DNA of 64,000 bases from Clostridia bacterium (GTDB taxonomy: Bacteria; Bacillota; Clostridia; Oscillospirales; Acutalibacteraceae), in assembly GCA_017461625.1 (NCBI GenBank), contig JAFTXJ010000017.1, positions 78,036 to 142,035 on the forward strand, given 5' to 3'. The notes beneath the pieces were generated by a model. The model did not search any database. It was not told the origin of the DNA and saw nothing but the letters and a program-made list of their open reading frames with translations. The first letter of the stretch is position 1, and the number at the start of each line of letters is the position of its first letter. Of the stretch, positions 8,549-18,362 are shown piece by piece. Both the position numbers and the translations under genes were made by a program.

Positions 8549-8608
8549 ATCCTTTCTGAAAAATAAAAGCTGTACGCTACTTTGAAAGTAACATACAGCC
8601 GAAAGGAT
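8549..8608 (-). terminator. Hairpin/terminator in the noc leader with an anti-Shine-Dalgarno pairing
   Basis: A 15-bp stem with two G-U pairs (8569-8599 on the minus strand) is followed by TTTTATTTTT, as in an intrinsic terminator. It separates rsmG from noc. Outside it, ATCCTTTC (transcript, 8608-8601) is complementary to GAAAGGAT (8556-8549), the noc ribosome site. Whether it only terminates or also regulates noc is inference. Confidence 0.6.
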
Positions 8609-8648
8609 GTCCAGTTTTTTTCATCGGGCAAATTCGCCTGAATAAGAC

Positions 8649-9362
8649 TTATGCGAGAGGTTTTTTGGCAATCTGTGCCGATGCTCTCGGATATTTTGGC
8701 GGAGTTTGCGAAATCTTTTTAACGCAGAGGATGCTTCTTTCACCGCAATCGGGGAGAGTAAACTCCTTTGCCGAATGAACCTGACCGCCCAGAATTTTGA
8801 TTGCACCCTTGGCAATATTAAGCTCGTCAGATGCCTTTGCACCTTTCATAGCAGCAAAAATTCCGCCAACCTTTAAAAAGGGAAGGCAATATTCAGAAAG
8901 GGTCTGCATATTTGCAACTGCCCTTGCTGTTACAAAATCATATTGCTCACGGAACTTTTTATCTTTGCCTGCCTCCTCAGCACGGGAGTGAACAACGTTT
9001 GCATTAAGTCCAAGGGCATCAACAACACTCTGAACAAAAACAAGTCGTTTATTAGTTGAATCCATAAGAGTTATTTTAAGGTCGGGTCGGGCAATGAGAA
9101 GCACCACACCCGGGAAACCTGCACCTGTGCCCACATCTATCAGCTTTGAGCCTTGGGGGATCTCAACCTCTTTTAAAAGAGAAAGGCAATCGCAAAAATG
9201 CTTTGAAACGATTTCATCGGGCTCAGTTATGGCAGTGAGGTTTAAGGTTTTGTTTGTTTCCACAAGCATTTCTGCGTATTTGTCAAAACGGTCAAGGCTT
9301 TCGGAAGAAAGCTCAATTCCCATATCTGCCGACATTGTTTTTAACAAATCTTTATTTATCAT
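8649..9362 (-). CDS. rsmG: RsmG, 16S rRNA m7G527 methyltransferase
   Basis: A 237-residue SAM-dependent methyltransferase (formerly GidB) that methylates N7 of G527 in 16S rRNA; loss gives low-level streptomycin resistance in other bacteria. The SAM motif is 'LIDVGTGAGFPGVVL'. 'ITLMDSTNKR' and 'VTARAVANM' are also diagnostic. ATG 9362 overlaps the mnmG stop as TGATG and sits 7 bases from GGAGGG. A GTG one codon earlier is possible but closer to the ribosome site. It is translationally coupled to mnmG. Confidence 0.93.
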   Translation of the reverse strand: MINKDLLKTMSADMGIELSSESLDRFDKYAEMLVETNKTLNLTAITEPDEIVSKHFCDCLSLLKEVEIPQGSKLIDVGTGAGFPGVVLLIARPDLKITLMDSTNKRLVFVQSVVDALGLNANVVHSRAEEAGKDKKFREQYDFVTARAVANMQTLSEYCLPFLKVGGIFAAMKGAKASDELNIAKGAIKILGGQVHSAKEFTLPDCGERSILCVKKISQTPPKYPRASAQIAKKPLA

Positions 9363-11233
9363 CACTTGCCCTCCTTTTCAAGGTAAATAAGCAAAACAGA
9401 TATATCTGCAGGGCTTACACCTGAAATTCTCGAAGCCTGACCAACGCTCTTTGGTCGGATTTTGTTAAGCTTTTCTCTCGCTTCAAGGCGAAGACCGATA
9501 ATTGAATCATAGTCAATATCTGCAGGAAGGGTACGCACCTCAAGGCGATGCATCTCATCAACCTGAGCTTTTTGTCGTTTTATGTATCCCTCATATTTAA
9601 TATCTATTTCAACCTGCTCAAAGATTTCATATGGCAGGTCGGGGCGAGTTGTGTCAAACTCTGTGAGTAAATCGTAATTTACCTGCGGTCTTTTAATAAG
9701 CTCAGCAAAACGAACACCTGTGGTTATAGGTGATGTTTCACGTGAAACAAGCAATTCATTGAGCTTATCGCAAGGGCTGATAACAATCTTTTCCGCACGC
9801 TTGCGTTCAGCCTCAATCAATTCAAGCTTTTTAAGATATTTGTTATATCTCTCTTCGCTGATAAGTCCAAGCTCATAGCCAAGGGGGGTAAGACGGCGGT
9901 CTGCGTTATCCTGACGGAGAAGCAGACGGTATTCGGAACGTGAAGTCATCATTCTGTATGGGTCAGAGCAACCCTTTGTAACAAGGTCATCAATAAGTGT
10001 GCCGATATATGAGCCTGAACGCTCCAATATAATCGGTTCTTTGCCCTGAACCTTTCTTGCTGCATTGATACCTGCAACAAGACCTTGTGCGGCAGCTTCT
10101 TCATATCCGCTGGAGCCGTTGAACTGACCTGCACCAAAAAGACCGCCGTGTTCTTTAAATTCGAGAGTTGCATCAAGAGCAGTAGGATCAACGCAGTCAT
10201 ATTCAATAGCATACGCCGTTCTCATCATCTGAGCATTTTCAAGGCCGGGGATAGTATGCATAAACTCAAGCTGCACATCTTCAGGCAAAGAAGATGACAG
10301 ACCCTGAAGATACATCTCCTGAGTGTTATATCCGCAAGGCTCAATAAAAATCTGATGCCTTTCTTTTTCGTGGAAACGGACAATCTTATCTTCAATACTG
10401 GGGCAATAGCGAGGTCCTTTGCCGTCAATTTTGCCGCCGTAAAGAGGGGAACGGTGAAGATTATCAAGAATAACCTTCTTTGTTTTTTCATTTGTGTATG
10501 TTACGTAACAACACATTTTATTTTCTATTTTAGAATTATTATCAAAAGAGAAGGGGACAATTCTTTCATCGCCCAACTGTTCTTCAAGAACGGATGTATT
10601 GACACTTCTTCTATTGACCCTTGCAGGTGTGCCTGTTTTAAATCTTCTTAAAGGAATGTTCATCTCTTTAAGTGACTTTGAAAGCTCCTTTGCAGGGAAC
10701 ATTCCGTCAGGTCCGCTTTCGTAGGCAACATCGCCAACATAAATCCAGCCGCCAAGGAAAGTTCCTGTTGCAATAATCACACACTTTGCTTTATACACGG
10801 CTTCAAGGTTTGTTTTCATTGTCCATAAGCCGTCATCGGTTTTTTCTAATTTAACAATTTCAGCCTGACGGATTTCGAGGTTATCCTCGCTTTCCATCAC
10901 TTGCTTCATATATTCTGAATAAGGTCTTCTGTCAATCTGTGCTCTCAGGGAATGAACGGCAGGACCTTTACCCAAATTCAGTATTCTGCTTTGAAGAGTG
11001 TTGGCATCTGCCGCCTTGCCCATTTCACCGCCAAGGGCATCAATCTCTCGCACAAGGTGGCCTTTTGAAGTGCCTCCGATAGACGGATTACAGGGAAGGT
11101 TACCCACCCAGTCAAGGTTAACGGTGAACACACCTGTCTGCACACCAAGGCGTGCGGCGGCAAGCCCCGCTTCAATACCTGCGTGACCTGCACCGATAAC
11201 AACAACATCATAAGTTTTTGCAAAATACTCCAT
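9362..11233 (-). CDS. mnmG: MnmG, tRNA wobble uridine cmnm5 synthesis (FAD subunit)
   Basis: A 623-residue FAD-dependent partner of MnmE that installs the carboxymethylaminomethyl group at U34 of several tRNAs. The dinucleotide-binding motif '[12 protein letters not shown]' is at the N-terminus, with 'GTFLGG' and the conserved 'CPSIEDK' and '[11 protein letters not shown]' segments. The C-terminal helical domain binds MnmE. Length is normal. It starts 1 bp after mnmE stops. A parS site is embedded in its coding sequence at 9734-9749. Confidence 0.96.
   Translation of the reverse strand: MEYFAKTYDVVVIGAGHAGIEAGLAAARLGVQTGVFTVNLDWVGNLPCNPSIGGTSKGHLVREIDALGGEMGKAADANTLQSRILNLGKGPAVHSLRAQIDRRPYSEYMKQVMESEDNLEIRQAEIVKLEKTDDGLWTMKTNLEAVYKAKCVIIATGTFLGGWIYVGDVAYESGPDGMFPAKELSKSLKEMNIPLRRFKTGTPARVNRRSVNTSVLEEQLGDERIVPFSFDNNSKIENKMCCYVTYTNEKTKKVILDNLHRSPLYGGKIDGKGPRYCPSIEDKIVRFHEKERHQIFIEPCGYNTQEMYLQGLSSSLPEDVQLEFMHTIPGLENAQMMRTAYAIEYDCVDPTALDATLEFKEHGGLFGAGQFNGSSGYEEAAAQGLVAGINAARKVQGKEPIILERSGSYIGTLIDDLVTKGCSDPYRMMTSRSEYRLLLRQDNADRRLTPLGYELGLISEERYNKYLKKLELIEAERKRAEKIVISPCDKLNELLVSRETSPITTGVRFAELIKRPQVNYDLLTEFDTTRPDLPYEIFEQVEIDIKYEGYIKRQKAQVDEMHRLEVRTLPADIDYDSIIGLRLEAREKLNKIRPKSVGQASRISGVSPADISVLLIYLEKEGK
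9734..9749. promoter_or_regulatory. parS site inside mnmG
   Basis: A second exact copy of TGTTTCACGTGAAACA, about 2 kb from the first. Coding-sequence parS sites near the origin are known in Bacillota. Confidence 0.95.
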
Positions 11234-11234
11234 A

Positions 11235-12605
11235 TTACTTTCCTACACAAAAATTACTGAATACTTTATCTACAACTGCTTGGGTAGCTTTTTCACCAGT
11301 AAGCTCCAAAAGTGCCGAAACAGCATCATCAATGCAAACTCCTGCAGCATCAAGGGTGATTCCCATCATAAGGGCATTTTCTGCCTCCGTAAGGGATTCC
11401 ACTGCCTTAAGGCAGCACTGACGCTGACGCTCATTTGTTAGCATTGCGGCGTTGGGGTCAAAATTCTTTGTTCCGAGCAAGGTTGTGATTTTATCTTTTA
11501 ATTCCTGCAAGCCGTTGCCGTCAATGGCACTCATTTCAACAGGGTCACCCATAGTGGCAACAATATAATCTCTGTCGATTTTTGCAGGTTTATCTGTTTT
11601 ATTAAGAACGGGGATAACGGGTTTACCCTCGCAAAGAGAGATAAGCTCTTTATCCTCTTTTGAAAGCTCGTCACCCGAATCAAACACGGCAATGACAACC
11701 GAGCTTCTTCTTATTTTTTCACGGCTTCTTTTAACACCGATTTTTTCAACAGTATCGCCTGTTTCACGGATGCCTGCGGTGTCAGAAAGGCGAAGAATAC
11801 AGCCGTCAATGTTGACTGTTTCTTCAACAACATCACGGGTAGTTCCTTCAATGTCGGTTACAATGGAACGGTCATAGCCTGTAAGCAGATTCATAAGAGT
11901 TGATTTACCTGCATTGGGCTTGCCGATAATTGCGGCTTCAACACCGCCCGTTACAGCCATACCGCTGTCAAAACGGTCAAGGAGTGAATTGATCTCACCT
12001 TTTGCCTGTGAAACAGTTTTTAATATTTCAGCTTCATTCAGTTCTTCAATTTCTTCATCGGGGTAGTCAACCCATGCAGAAATGTGAGCACAGATTTCAA
12101 CAAGGGAATTGTTAATTTCACTGACCTTTCTGCTTAAAGAGCCTTCAAGCACATTCAGTGCCGCACTCATACCTTGCTCACCCTGAGAGTTGATGAGGGT
12201 CATAATACCCTCTACACCCGACAAATCCATTTTGCCGTTTAAAAAAGCACGCTTTGAAAACTCACCTGCCTGAGCAGGTACTGCTCCACAATCAAAAATC
12301 ACACGCAAAACTTTTTTAACCACAAAAATTCCGCCGTGGCAGGTGATTTCAACAACATCCTCACCCGTAAAGCTGTGAGGACCTTTAAAAACAAGGCAAA
12401 CAGCCTCATCAACAGGCTGTTCACCATCATAAATTTTTCCGTATAATGCCTGATAGCCGTTTAATTTGCCAAGCTTTTTTCCGCTGACGGATTTAAAGGC
12501 TTTGTCGCATATTTCAACCGCCTGATTGCCCGATACTCGGATTGTTGCAATTCCACCCACACCTGCAGGGGTAGCAACGGCGGCAATTGTTTTATTATCA
12601 ATCAT
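11235..12605 (-). CDS. mnmE: MnmE, tRNA modification GTPase
   Basis: A 456-residue potassium-dependent GTPase (TrmE) that partners MnmG in U34 modification. The N-terminal folate-binding domain begins '[20 protein letters not shown]'. The G domain has G1 'GKPNAGKST', G2-region 'GTTRD', G3 'DTAGIRET' and G4 'NKTD'. The C-terminus is 'FCVGK', matching the family's C-[IV]-G-K ending with the catalytic cysteine. Its start overlaps the stop of the upstream MinD-like gene by 8 bp. The usual upstream partners jag, yidC and rnpA are not here. Confidence 0.96.
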   Translation of the reverse strand: MIDNKTIAAVATPAGVGGIATIRVSGNQAVEICDKAFKSVSGKKLGKLNGYQALYGKIYDGEQPVDEAVCLVFKGPHSFTGEDVVEITCHGGIFVVKKVLRVIFDCGAVPAQAGEFSKRAFLNGKMDLSGVEGIMTLINSQGEQGMSAALNVLEGSLSRKVSEINNSLVEICAHISAWVDYPDEEIEELNEAEILKTVSQAKGEINSLLDRFDSGMAVTGGVEAAIIGKPNAGKSTLMNLLTGYDRSIVTDIEGTTRDVVEETVNIDGCILRLSDTAGIRETGDTVEKIGVKRSREKIRRSSVVIAVFDSGDELSKEDKELISLCEGKPVIPVLNKTDKPAKIDRDYIVATMGDPVEMSAIDGNGLQELKDKITTLLGTKNFDPNAAMLTNERQRQCCLKAVESLTEAENALMMGITLDAAGVCIDDAVSALLELTGEKATQAVVDKVFSNFCVGK

Positions 12606-13674
12606 TGTTTTTCTCCAAGCCCTTGCCTGTCATGGCAGAGGCAATAACTCTGTCGCCGATTTTCATCTCTGAAAAAATTATTTTTCCATCTTCATCATAG
12701 CGAACTTCAAATGAATAAAGAATACCGCGGTAAAGCTTTCCGTTATCCTTTTCAACGGTAAGCATCGGGATTTCAAAAAGAGGCTCTTTGCGTCTGTTGC
12801 CGTTATATATTTCAAGCACGGTTGTACCACCCACGAGGGCAATAGTTAAAGCAACAAGAACTGCAAAAAATTTAAAAGCAAATTTTAATACACTGTCACT
12901 TTTACGTCTCTTTTCTTTTTTCTTTTTGTTTTCAAAATTCTTCTTTTTATTGCTTAAGTCAAGCTTGATATATCCGCCTGAAACTCTTATCGCAATTCTT
13001 TCATACGCAGCCTTGGCAGGGCAATCCTTCAAAGAAGCAAATCCTGTTGAAGAAGCAAAAGAAATTTCTTTATCTTCGGGCACAACACCTATAAGCTGAG
13101 TTGCAACGCCGTCAATGGTTTCATCAATGTTATAAAAATTGCCCTTTTGAGTCTGCTCTTTATCAAATCTGTTAATAACAAGCTTCACATCGTCAACGCC
13201 TGCATTATAAAGCTCATCAGCAGCCCTTGATGCAGCTTTGATACACACTTCATCAGGTGTTGACACAATAATTCCTTTATCTGCACAGCTTGCAGCCAAA
13301 GAAAAGCCTCCTCTGATACCTGCAGGTGAGTCAAAAAGAATGAATAAATATCTTTTTTCTAATTCATTTATAATTTTTTTAAAGGCTTCTGTTGTGTATT
13401 CATCACTGAATGAACCGGGAGCAATGAGGTAATCAACTCCGTTTGCAGTGTAAACGGCATCATTCAACTCACAGTTTCCGGTTATAACGTCACCCCATGA
13501 GTTAACAGCCTTTCTCTCATTGCTTAACATAAAGTCAATGCAACCCTGAGCGATGTCACAGTCAACAACCAAAACATAATTTCCGTTGTCTTTAAGTGCC
13601 AGGGCAAGGCCTGAACAAAGGGATGTTTTACCTGAACCGCCTTTGCCTGAAGCTATAATAATTTTCTGTGCCAT
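12598..13674 (-). CDS. MinD-like ATPase with a C-terminal transmembrane anchor and extracytoplasmic tail
   Basis: A 358-residue protein. Residues 1-~240 are a MinD/ParA-type deviant-Walker ATPase ('SGKGGSGKTS' near 9-18, 'VLVVDCDIAQG', 'ILFDSPAGI'). A very basic Lys/Arg linker follows, then one transmembrane helix around 262-285 ('FAVLVALTIALVGGTTVL') and about 70 residues predicted to be outside the cell. Normal MinD ends in an amphipathic helix and has no such domain. The gene sits after mreBCD and the PBP, where minC-minD often lie, but no minC or minE is present. ATG 13674 with AGAGGTG is preferred over a GTG nine bases upstream. The function, perhaps division-site or wall-machinery positioning, is inferred. 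Confidence 0.75.
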   Translation of the reverse strand: MAQKIIIASGKGGSGKTSLCSGLALALKDNGNYVLVVDCDIAQGCIDFMLSNERKAVNSWGDVITGNCELNDAVYTANGVDYLIAPGSFSDEYTTEAFKKIINELEKRYLFILFDSPAGIRGGFSLAASCADKGIIVSTPDEVCIKAASRAADELYNAGVDDVKLVINRFDKEQTQKGNFYNIDETIDGVATQLIGVVPEDKEISFASSTGFASLKDCPAKAAYERIAIRVSGGYIKLDLSNKKKNFENKKKKEKRRKSDSVLKFAFKFFAVLVALTIALVGGTTVLEIYNGNRRKEPLFEIPMLTVEKDNGKLYRGILYSFEVRYDEDGKIIFSEMKIGDRVIASAMTGKGLEKNND

Positions 13675-13694
13675 TATTTTCACCTCTTATCTTT

Positions 13695-15896
13695 TTAGCC
13701 GATAAGTTCGCCTGTCTGATTATTTGTTGTATCTGATTCGTTAGTTTTAAAATATTCTTCATAAATCTTCTGTGCAACAATTGCACAGCTTGCACCTGAC
13801 TGACCGCCCTCAATAGCAACTGCTACTGCAATCTCAGGCTCATCATAAGGAGCAAAGGTTATAAAAAATCCGTTGGTGAGCACCTTTTTGCCACCGCCGA
13901 CATTGTGTTCAACCTGGCTTGTACCTGTTTTGGCTGCACAGTCAACAACCTTGCCGATACCGGTTGAAAGGGTGTATGACTTGCCGATAACCCTTTTCAT
14001 GCCCTGTTGAACAATGTTGATGTTTTCAGGGCTTATGCCTGTTTCAACAGCAACAGACGGTTCTTTTTTCAATACGGTCTCTGACAAATCAAAGCTTTTG
14101 ATTTCTTTAATTATATTAACGTTATATCGTGTTCCTCCGTTAGCTATTGTTGCGCAATAGTTGGCAAGCTGCAACGGAGTAAAAAGATTGGCTGCCTGAC
14201 CGATTGCTGACTGTAAAGTAAAACCGGGACGCCATACCTGATTGATTGAGGTACGGTAGCTCGGTGAGTCAAGTACACCTGTGTTTTCTTTAAGCTCAAT
14301 GCCTGTTGACTGACCAAGACCGAGAAGCTCTCGGTAGGTGTTCATTTTTTCAACCCCAAGCTCCTGGCTTACTTTATAAAAGAAGATATTGCACGAATCC
14401 TGCAATGCCTGCCTTACATCGATATTTGAATCAGCGTGGTTTGCAATGCAGCTGAAGGTCATATCAAGGTATCTGTAAGAATAGTGGCAGGTGTGAGATG
14501 TGTTTTCATCAATTACCTCTTCTTCAAGGGCTGCAAGAGCTGTTGAAGGCTTTGATGTTGAACCGGGAGCATAAATGCTCTGAATAGCTCTGTTCCAAAG
14601 GGGTGATGCCTTGTTTTTAACAAGCTTTGAATAATCGTCTGTATATGTGGTTATATCATAAGACGGATAAGTTGCCATTGCAAGCACTTCACCTGTGTTG
14701 CAGTTAAGGGCAACCACTGCTCCTCCGTGAGGAACAGGGGATTCAATTGAATCACACTTTTCTTTCAGTGCGTCCTGAGCAATCTTTTGTAAAGGTGCAT
14801 CAAGGGTAAGAACAATGCTGTTGCCGTTTTTTACTTCTTTAGTATATTCGGTTTCAACGGTTCCGTCAGAATTTACCGTAACGGTTTTTTCACCGTTTTC
14901 ACCTTTGAGATAATCTTCCATAATCTGCTCAATTCCGCTTTTGCCTACAACAGCGTTCATTGCATAGCCTTTATCCTTAAGCTCTGCATACTCTTCGGCA
15001 TTGAGAGCACCAACCATACCTATTATATGAGGGGCAAGGGTGCCGTCAAAATATTCACGGTAGGTTTCAATCTGAACATCAACACCGCGGTAAATATGAT
15101 TTAATTCTTTGATGTAAGAAACAATAGTGCTGTCAACATCCTCTGCAAATTTATAAGGATTGGCAGAGTTAAAAACATTTAGCTTCATCTGATAGCATAC
15201 TGCAGCAATATCAAGAGCATCCTTTTGTGAATAGCCCTCAAGCTTATATTTTTCAATAAGCTGTTTCATACAGTCTTCAGCCGTAGCATAACGGTTAAGG
15301 TCAAGCATATCTTCCCCAAGCATTTTTTTAACTTCATACTCGCTTTCGGGAACAAACTCATACTTGCCGTCAATATTGATATATATAGGAAATTCGTTTA
15401 TCCACACAGCATTGTTTTTATTAAAAAGCTGAATCAGAGAAAGGATAATTTTGTTTCTCTCCTCCTGCTCACTGTAGGAAGGAAATTCGGTTGCATCAAA
15501 AATAATTGCATTACCCTGACGGTTACCCACAAGCACTCTGCCGTTTCTGTCAAGAATTTCGCCTCTTGTGGCTTTAACATCACTTACAGACACCGAAGCA
15601 GAGCCTTCACGGGCATATTGCTCACCGTTAATAATCTGCATATTAAAAAGAAGGGCAGCAAAGCCGATAAAAATTGCAACAATTAAAAAAACAGTTGTAT
15701 ACTGCCTGCCTTTTTTTTCGCTGTTATTTTTTTCCTTTATTCTTGTTACTTTGATTTTGGCACTGCCTGCATCAAAATAATCCTGAGGGTCATCGTCAGC
15801 TTTGATACCTGACAGAACACCAAAAAACATTAAAAAGCCGCAAAGAAATGAAGATAAAATAAAGCTGTGATTATTTTTTCTTCTTTTAAATTTCAT
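13695..15896 (-). CDS. mrdA: Class B penicillin-binding protein, PBP2-like elongation transpeptidase
   Basis: A 733-residue D,D-transpeptidase that crosslinks peptidoglycan, most likely the elongasome PBP2 because it follows mreBCD. The active-site motifs are 'STSKP' (SxxK), 'SCN' (SxN) and 'KTGT'. The N-terminus is unusual in having two hydrophobic helices (about 13-33 and 68-88) separated by an acidic linker; the second matches the ordinary PBP anchor. The PBP dimer region begins 'TRGEILDRNGRVL'. ATG 15896 follows GGTGAAGAG; a GTG 18 bases upstream has no good ribosome site. Confidence 0.92.
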   Translation of the reverse strand: MKFKRRKNNHSFILSSFLCGFLMFFGVLSGIKADDDPQDYFDAGSAKIKVTRIKEKNNSEKKGRQYTTVFLIVAIFIGFAALLFNMQIINGEQYAREGSASVSVSDVKATRGEILDRNGRVLVGNRQGNAIIFDATEFPSYSEQEERNKIILSLIQLFNKNNAVWINEFPIYINIDGKYEFVPESEYEVKKMLGEDMLDLNRYATAEDCMKQLIEKYKLEGYSQKDALDIAAVCYQMKLNVFNSANPYKFAEDVDSTIVSYIKELNHIYRGVDVQIETYREYFDGTLAPHIIGMVGALNAEEYAELKDKGYAMNAVVGKSGIEQIMEDYLKGENGEKTVTVNSDGTVETEYTKEVKNGNSIVLTLDAPLQKIAQDALKEKCDSIESPVPHGGAVVALNCNTGEVLAMATYPSYDITTYTDDYSKLVKNKASPLWNRAIQSIYAPGSTSKPSTALAALEEEVIDENTSHTCHYSYRYLDMTFSCIANHADSNIDVRQALQDSCNIFFYKVSQELGVEKMNTYRELLGLGQSTGIELKENTGVLDSPSYRTSINQVWRPGFTLQSAIGQAANLFTPLQLANYCATIANGGTRYNVNIIKEIKSFDLSETVLKKEPSVAVETGISPENINIVQQGMKRVIGKSYTLSTGIGKVVDCAAKTGTSQVEHNVGGGKKVLTNGFFITFAPYDEPEIAVAVAIEGGQSGASCAIVAQKIYEEYFKTNESDTTNNQTGELIG

Positions 15897-15925
15897 CTCT
15901 TCACCGACTTTCACTTATTTTATAA

Positions 15926-16453
15926 TTATAAATTTATTTTTTTATAAACAGTTCTTACAATCCAATACATAAGCGGAACAAAAAGCATTGTGTAAAAAAC
16001 ACTTGCCACATAAACATCCGAATAAAGATATGCAAACCCTTCTTCACCCGAAGAGTTATAATTTATCAGATAAAAAAGCGTGTTGTTTATAAAAAGAAAA
16101 ACAATATTTAATAAAAGGCAGGTTTTAAGGTTATTTCGCATAAGCCTTGTAATCAGCACACCTGAAATATAACCGGCTGCCGTCAGCATTATTGAATGAA
16201 AACAAACAGTCTGAGAAGAAAAGGTGTCCATAAGTACACCTGCAAACAGACCAAAAAACATACCTGCATATTCCCTTTCAAACATACCTATGCTGATAAC
16301 AAGGGGAACCATCAGCATTGCAGGAATACCCCAGGGTTTCGGAAAAAGACCGTCAGTGTTCCAGATAAAAAAAACAGCAAGCACAACCGCCGCAAGAGCA
16401 ATACGACGGTTACGGATTATCTTTTTTTCAGCCTGAATGCTGCTGTTTTCCAT
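15926..16453 (-). CDS. mreD: MreD, rod-shape membrane protein
   Basis: A 175-residue, highly hydrophobic protein with about five membrane segments, in the correct place between mreC and the PBP. MreD is part of the elongasome with MreC, RodA and PBP2. Sequence conservation in MreD is low; the call rests on size, topology and position. The ribosome site CGGAGGAAA supports ATG 16453. Confidence 0.88.
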   Translation of the reverse strand: MENSSIQAEKKIIRNRRIALAAVVLAVFFIWNTDGLFPKPWGIPAMLMVPLVISIGMFEREYAGMFFGLFAGVLMDTFSSQTVCFHSIMLTAAGYISGVLITRLMRNNLKTCLLLNIVFLFINNTLFYLINYNSSGEEGFAYLYSDVYVASVFYTMLFVPLMYWIVRTVYKKINL

Positions 16454-16468
16454 AGTTTCCTCCGATTA

Positions 16469-17329
16469 TTAATCTTCAATATTCTGACTTATTCCCTGAC
16501 CTTCAAAATCAGTTATAACAAAAACTTCTGTAAGCTCAGAAAAATCTACATTTGATTCAATTATTCCGTAATAAGAAATGTCACTTTTTGACTTTCTGAT
16601 TTCTTTAACTGTTCCCACAATAAGGTCTTTGGGGTAAATTCCTCCGATACCTGTGGTGTAAATAACACCGCCTGAGGCAATATTACTGTCTTTAGAAAGA
16701 CCTGGTAATTGATAGATTGTTGTGTCAATACCGTCTTCAAAGCCTGTAACATAACCGAATTCGTTGCTTCTTGCTTCATAAACGGCAACACTGACATCAG
16801 GGTTGGCAAGGGTTTTAACAGTGCAATTTGTGGGGTTTACGCTTGTAACGATTCCTACAAGATTTTTTCCGAAAATCACAGGGTCATTAACTTCAATGCC
16901 TTTTACCGAACCCTTGTCAAGAATAAAAGAGCCGAAAGCATCAACATTGTCACGTGACAAAACAGATGCATTTTCAAAAATATAATCAGAGTGTTCTTCT
17001 TTAACTCCTAAAAATTCTTCATAAATTTTAAGGGTTCTTTTTGTGTTTTCATAATCTGCCAGTTCATACTGGTAATCGGCAATTTTTTGCTTAAGCTCTT
17101 CATTTTCTTTTTGAAGAGTTGATGAAGACCTGAAGCTGTCACAAAATGAATCGATATGATTGCCGACTGAAGCAGAAACTTTTTGCAACGGATAAGTTAC
17201 CGCAGAAATTGCAGAAGAAAGAGGATTATTTTTCCAATGAGTTATACCTGCAATAACCGAGCCCAAAAGCAAAGCGGCAATTATAACTATAAAAATTTTA
17301 AACGATTTACTTTTAAAAAATCGGTTCAT
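16469..17329 (-). CDS. mreC: MreC, rod-shape-determining protein
   Basis: A 286-residue bitopic protein: one N-terminal membrane helix ('IFIVIIAALLLGSVIAGI'), a coiled coil around residues 70-105 ('LQKENEELKQKIADYQYELA'), then the beta-rich MreC domain with 'PVIFGKNLVGIVTSVNP'. MreC bridges the MreB filaments and the PBPs. It is co-transcribed with mreB upstream (31-bp gap) and mreD downstream. Confidence 0.94.
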   Translation of the reverse strand: MNRFFKSKSFKIFIVIIAALLLGSVIAGITHWKNNPLSSAISAVTYPLQKVSASVGNHIDSFCDSFRSSSTLQKENEELKQKIADYQYELADYENTKRTLKIYEEFLGVKEEHSDYIFENASVLSRDNVDAFGSFILDKGSVKGIEVNDPVIFGKNLVGIVTSVNPTNCTVKTLANPDVSVAVYEARSNEFGYVTGFEDGIDTTIYQLPGLSKDSNIASGGVIYTTGIGGIYPKDLIVGTVKEIRKSKSDISYYGIIESNVDFSELTEVFVITDFEGQGISQNIED

Positions 17330-17360
17330 GCCAATCCCCTTTCTTAAAATATTTTAAAAA

Positions 17361-18347
17361 TTAAAGCTTCTTTTCAAGGCAAACACCAATGCCGTCAGCT
17401 GCACAATCAATAGGAGTGTCTGCAATTTCAACAGGAATTTTAAGCTCTTCTTCAATAAGCTTATCAAGGCCTCTGAGCAAAGCACCACCGCCTGTGAGAG
17501 TAATTCCGTTATCCATAATATCGGCAGCAAGCTCGGGTGGTGTGTTTTCAAGGGCAGTTCTCACTGCGTCAACAATCTGCTTAACTGCATCTGCAAGGGC
17601 ATCACGCACTTCTTCAGAAGAAATTTCAACATTAAGCGGAAGTCCGTCAACAAGGTTTCTTCCTTTAACGTCCATTGCTCCCTCACCGTCATAAAAATAG
17701 GCAGAGCCAAGCTTAATTTTAATATCCTCTGCTGTTCTTTCACCAATCAGAAGACCGTACTTTTTCTTAACGAAGTTGATAATAGCTTCGTCCATATCGT
17801 CACCGGCAGTTTTGATAGAAAGTGAAGTAACAATATCTTTAAGGGCAATAACGGCAACCTCACTTGTTCCGCCGCCTATATCAACAACCATACTTCCCGT
17901 TGCACTTGTAATAGGAAGCCCTGCACCGATTGCAGAGGCAAGGGGTGATTCAATGATGCTTATATATTTAGCACCTGCAGATTTAACTGCATCATTAACG
18001 GCGCGGCGTTCAAACTCGGTAACACCTGACGGAACACTTACCATTACTCTTGCTCTGTTAAAAGGTGAATTGTTAATAGCTCTTTTAATAAAACGGCGAA
18101 GCATTTCAGCTGTTGCATCAAAGTCTGCAATAACACCGTTCTGAACAGGGTGAAGAGCAACAATTGAACCGGGGGTTCTGCCGATCATCTCTTTAGCCTG
18201 TGTGCCGACTGCAACAACTCTGGGAGGGTTAAATCTCTGGTCAACTGCAACAACAGAAGGCTCTCTTATTATAATTCCTTTGCCTTTAACAAAAACAAGA
18301 ACGTTAGATGTACCTAAATCAATGCCTATATCCTGTGAAAAAAGCAT
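17361..18347 (-). CDS. mreB: MreB, actin-like cell-shape protein
   Basis: A 328-residue bacterial actin that organises lateral wall synthesis. The phosphate 1 motif 'DIGIDLGTSNVLVFV' is at the N-terminus, phosphate 2 is 'VVDIGGGTSEVAVI' and the adenosine motif is 'GITLTGGGALLRGLD'. Length is normal. Directly upstream, only 15 bp away, is a lipoprotein gene in the same orientation, so both are probably expressed from the promoter at 19074-19102. Confidence 0.96.
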   Translation of the reverse strand: MLFSQDIGIDLGTSNVLVFVKGKGIIIREPSVVAVDQRFNPPRVVAVGTQAKEMIGRTPGSIVALHPVQNGVIADFDATAEMLRRFIKRAINNSPFNRARVMVSVPSGVTEFERRAVNDAVKSAGAKYISIIESPLASAIGAGLPITSATGSMVVDIGGGTSEVAVIALKDIVTSLSIKTAGDDMDEAIINFVKKKYGLLIGERTAEDIKIKLGSAYFYDGEGAMDVKGRNLVDGLPLNVEISSEEVRDALADAVKQIVDAVRTALENTPPELAADIMDNGITLTGGGALLRGLDKLIEEELKIPVEIADTPIDCAADGIGVCLEKKL

Positions 18348-18362
18348 TATTTTACCCCTTTC

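Noticed and set aside
16947-16960. Palindrome TTGTCACGTGACAA in mreC, resembling parS
   Set aside because: Only the central CACGTG core agrees; the outer half-site bases differ from TGTTTCAC/GTGAAACA, so it is probably coding sequence by chance.
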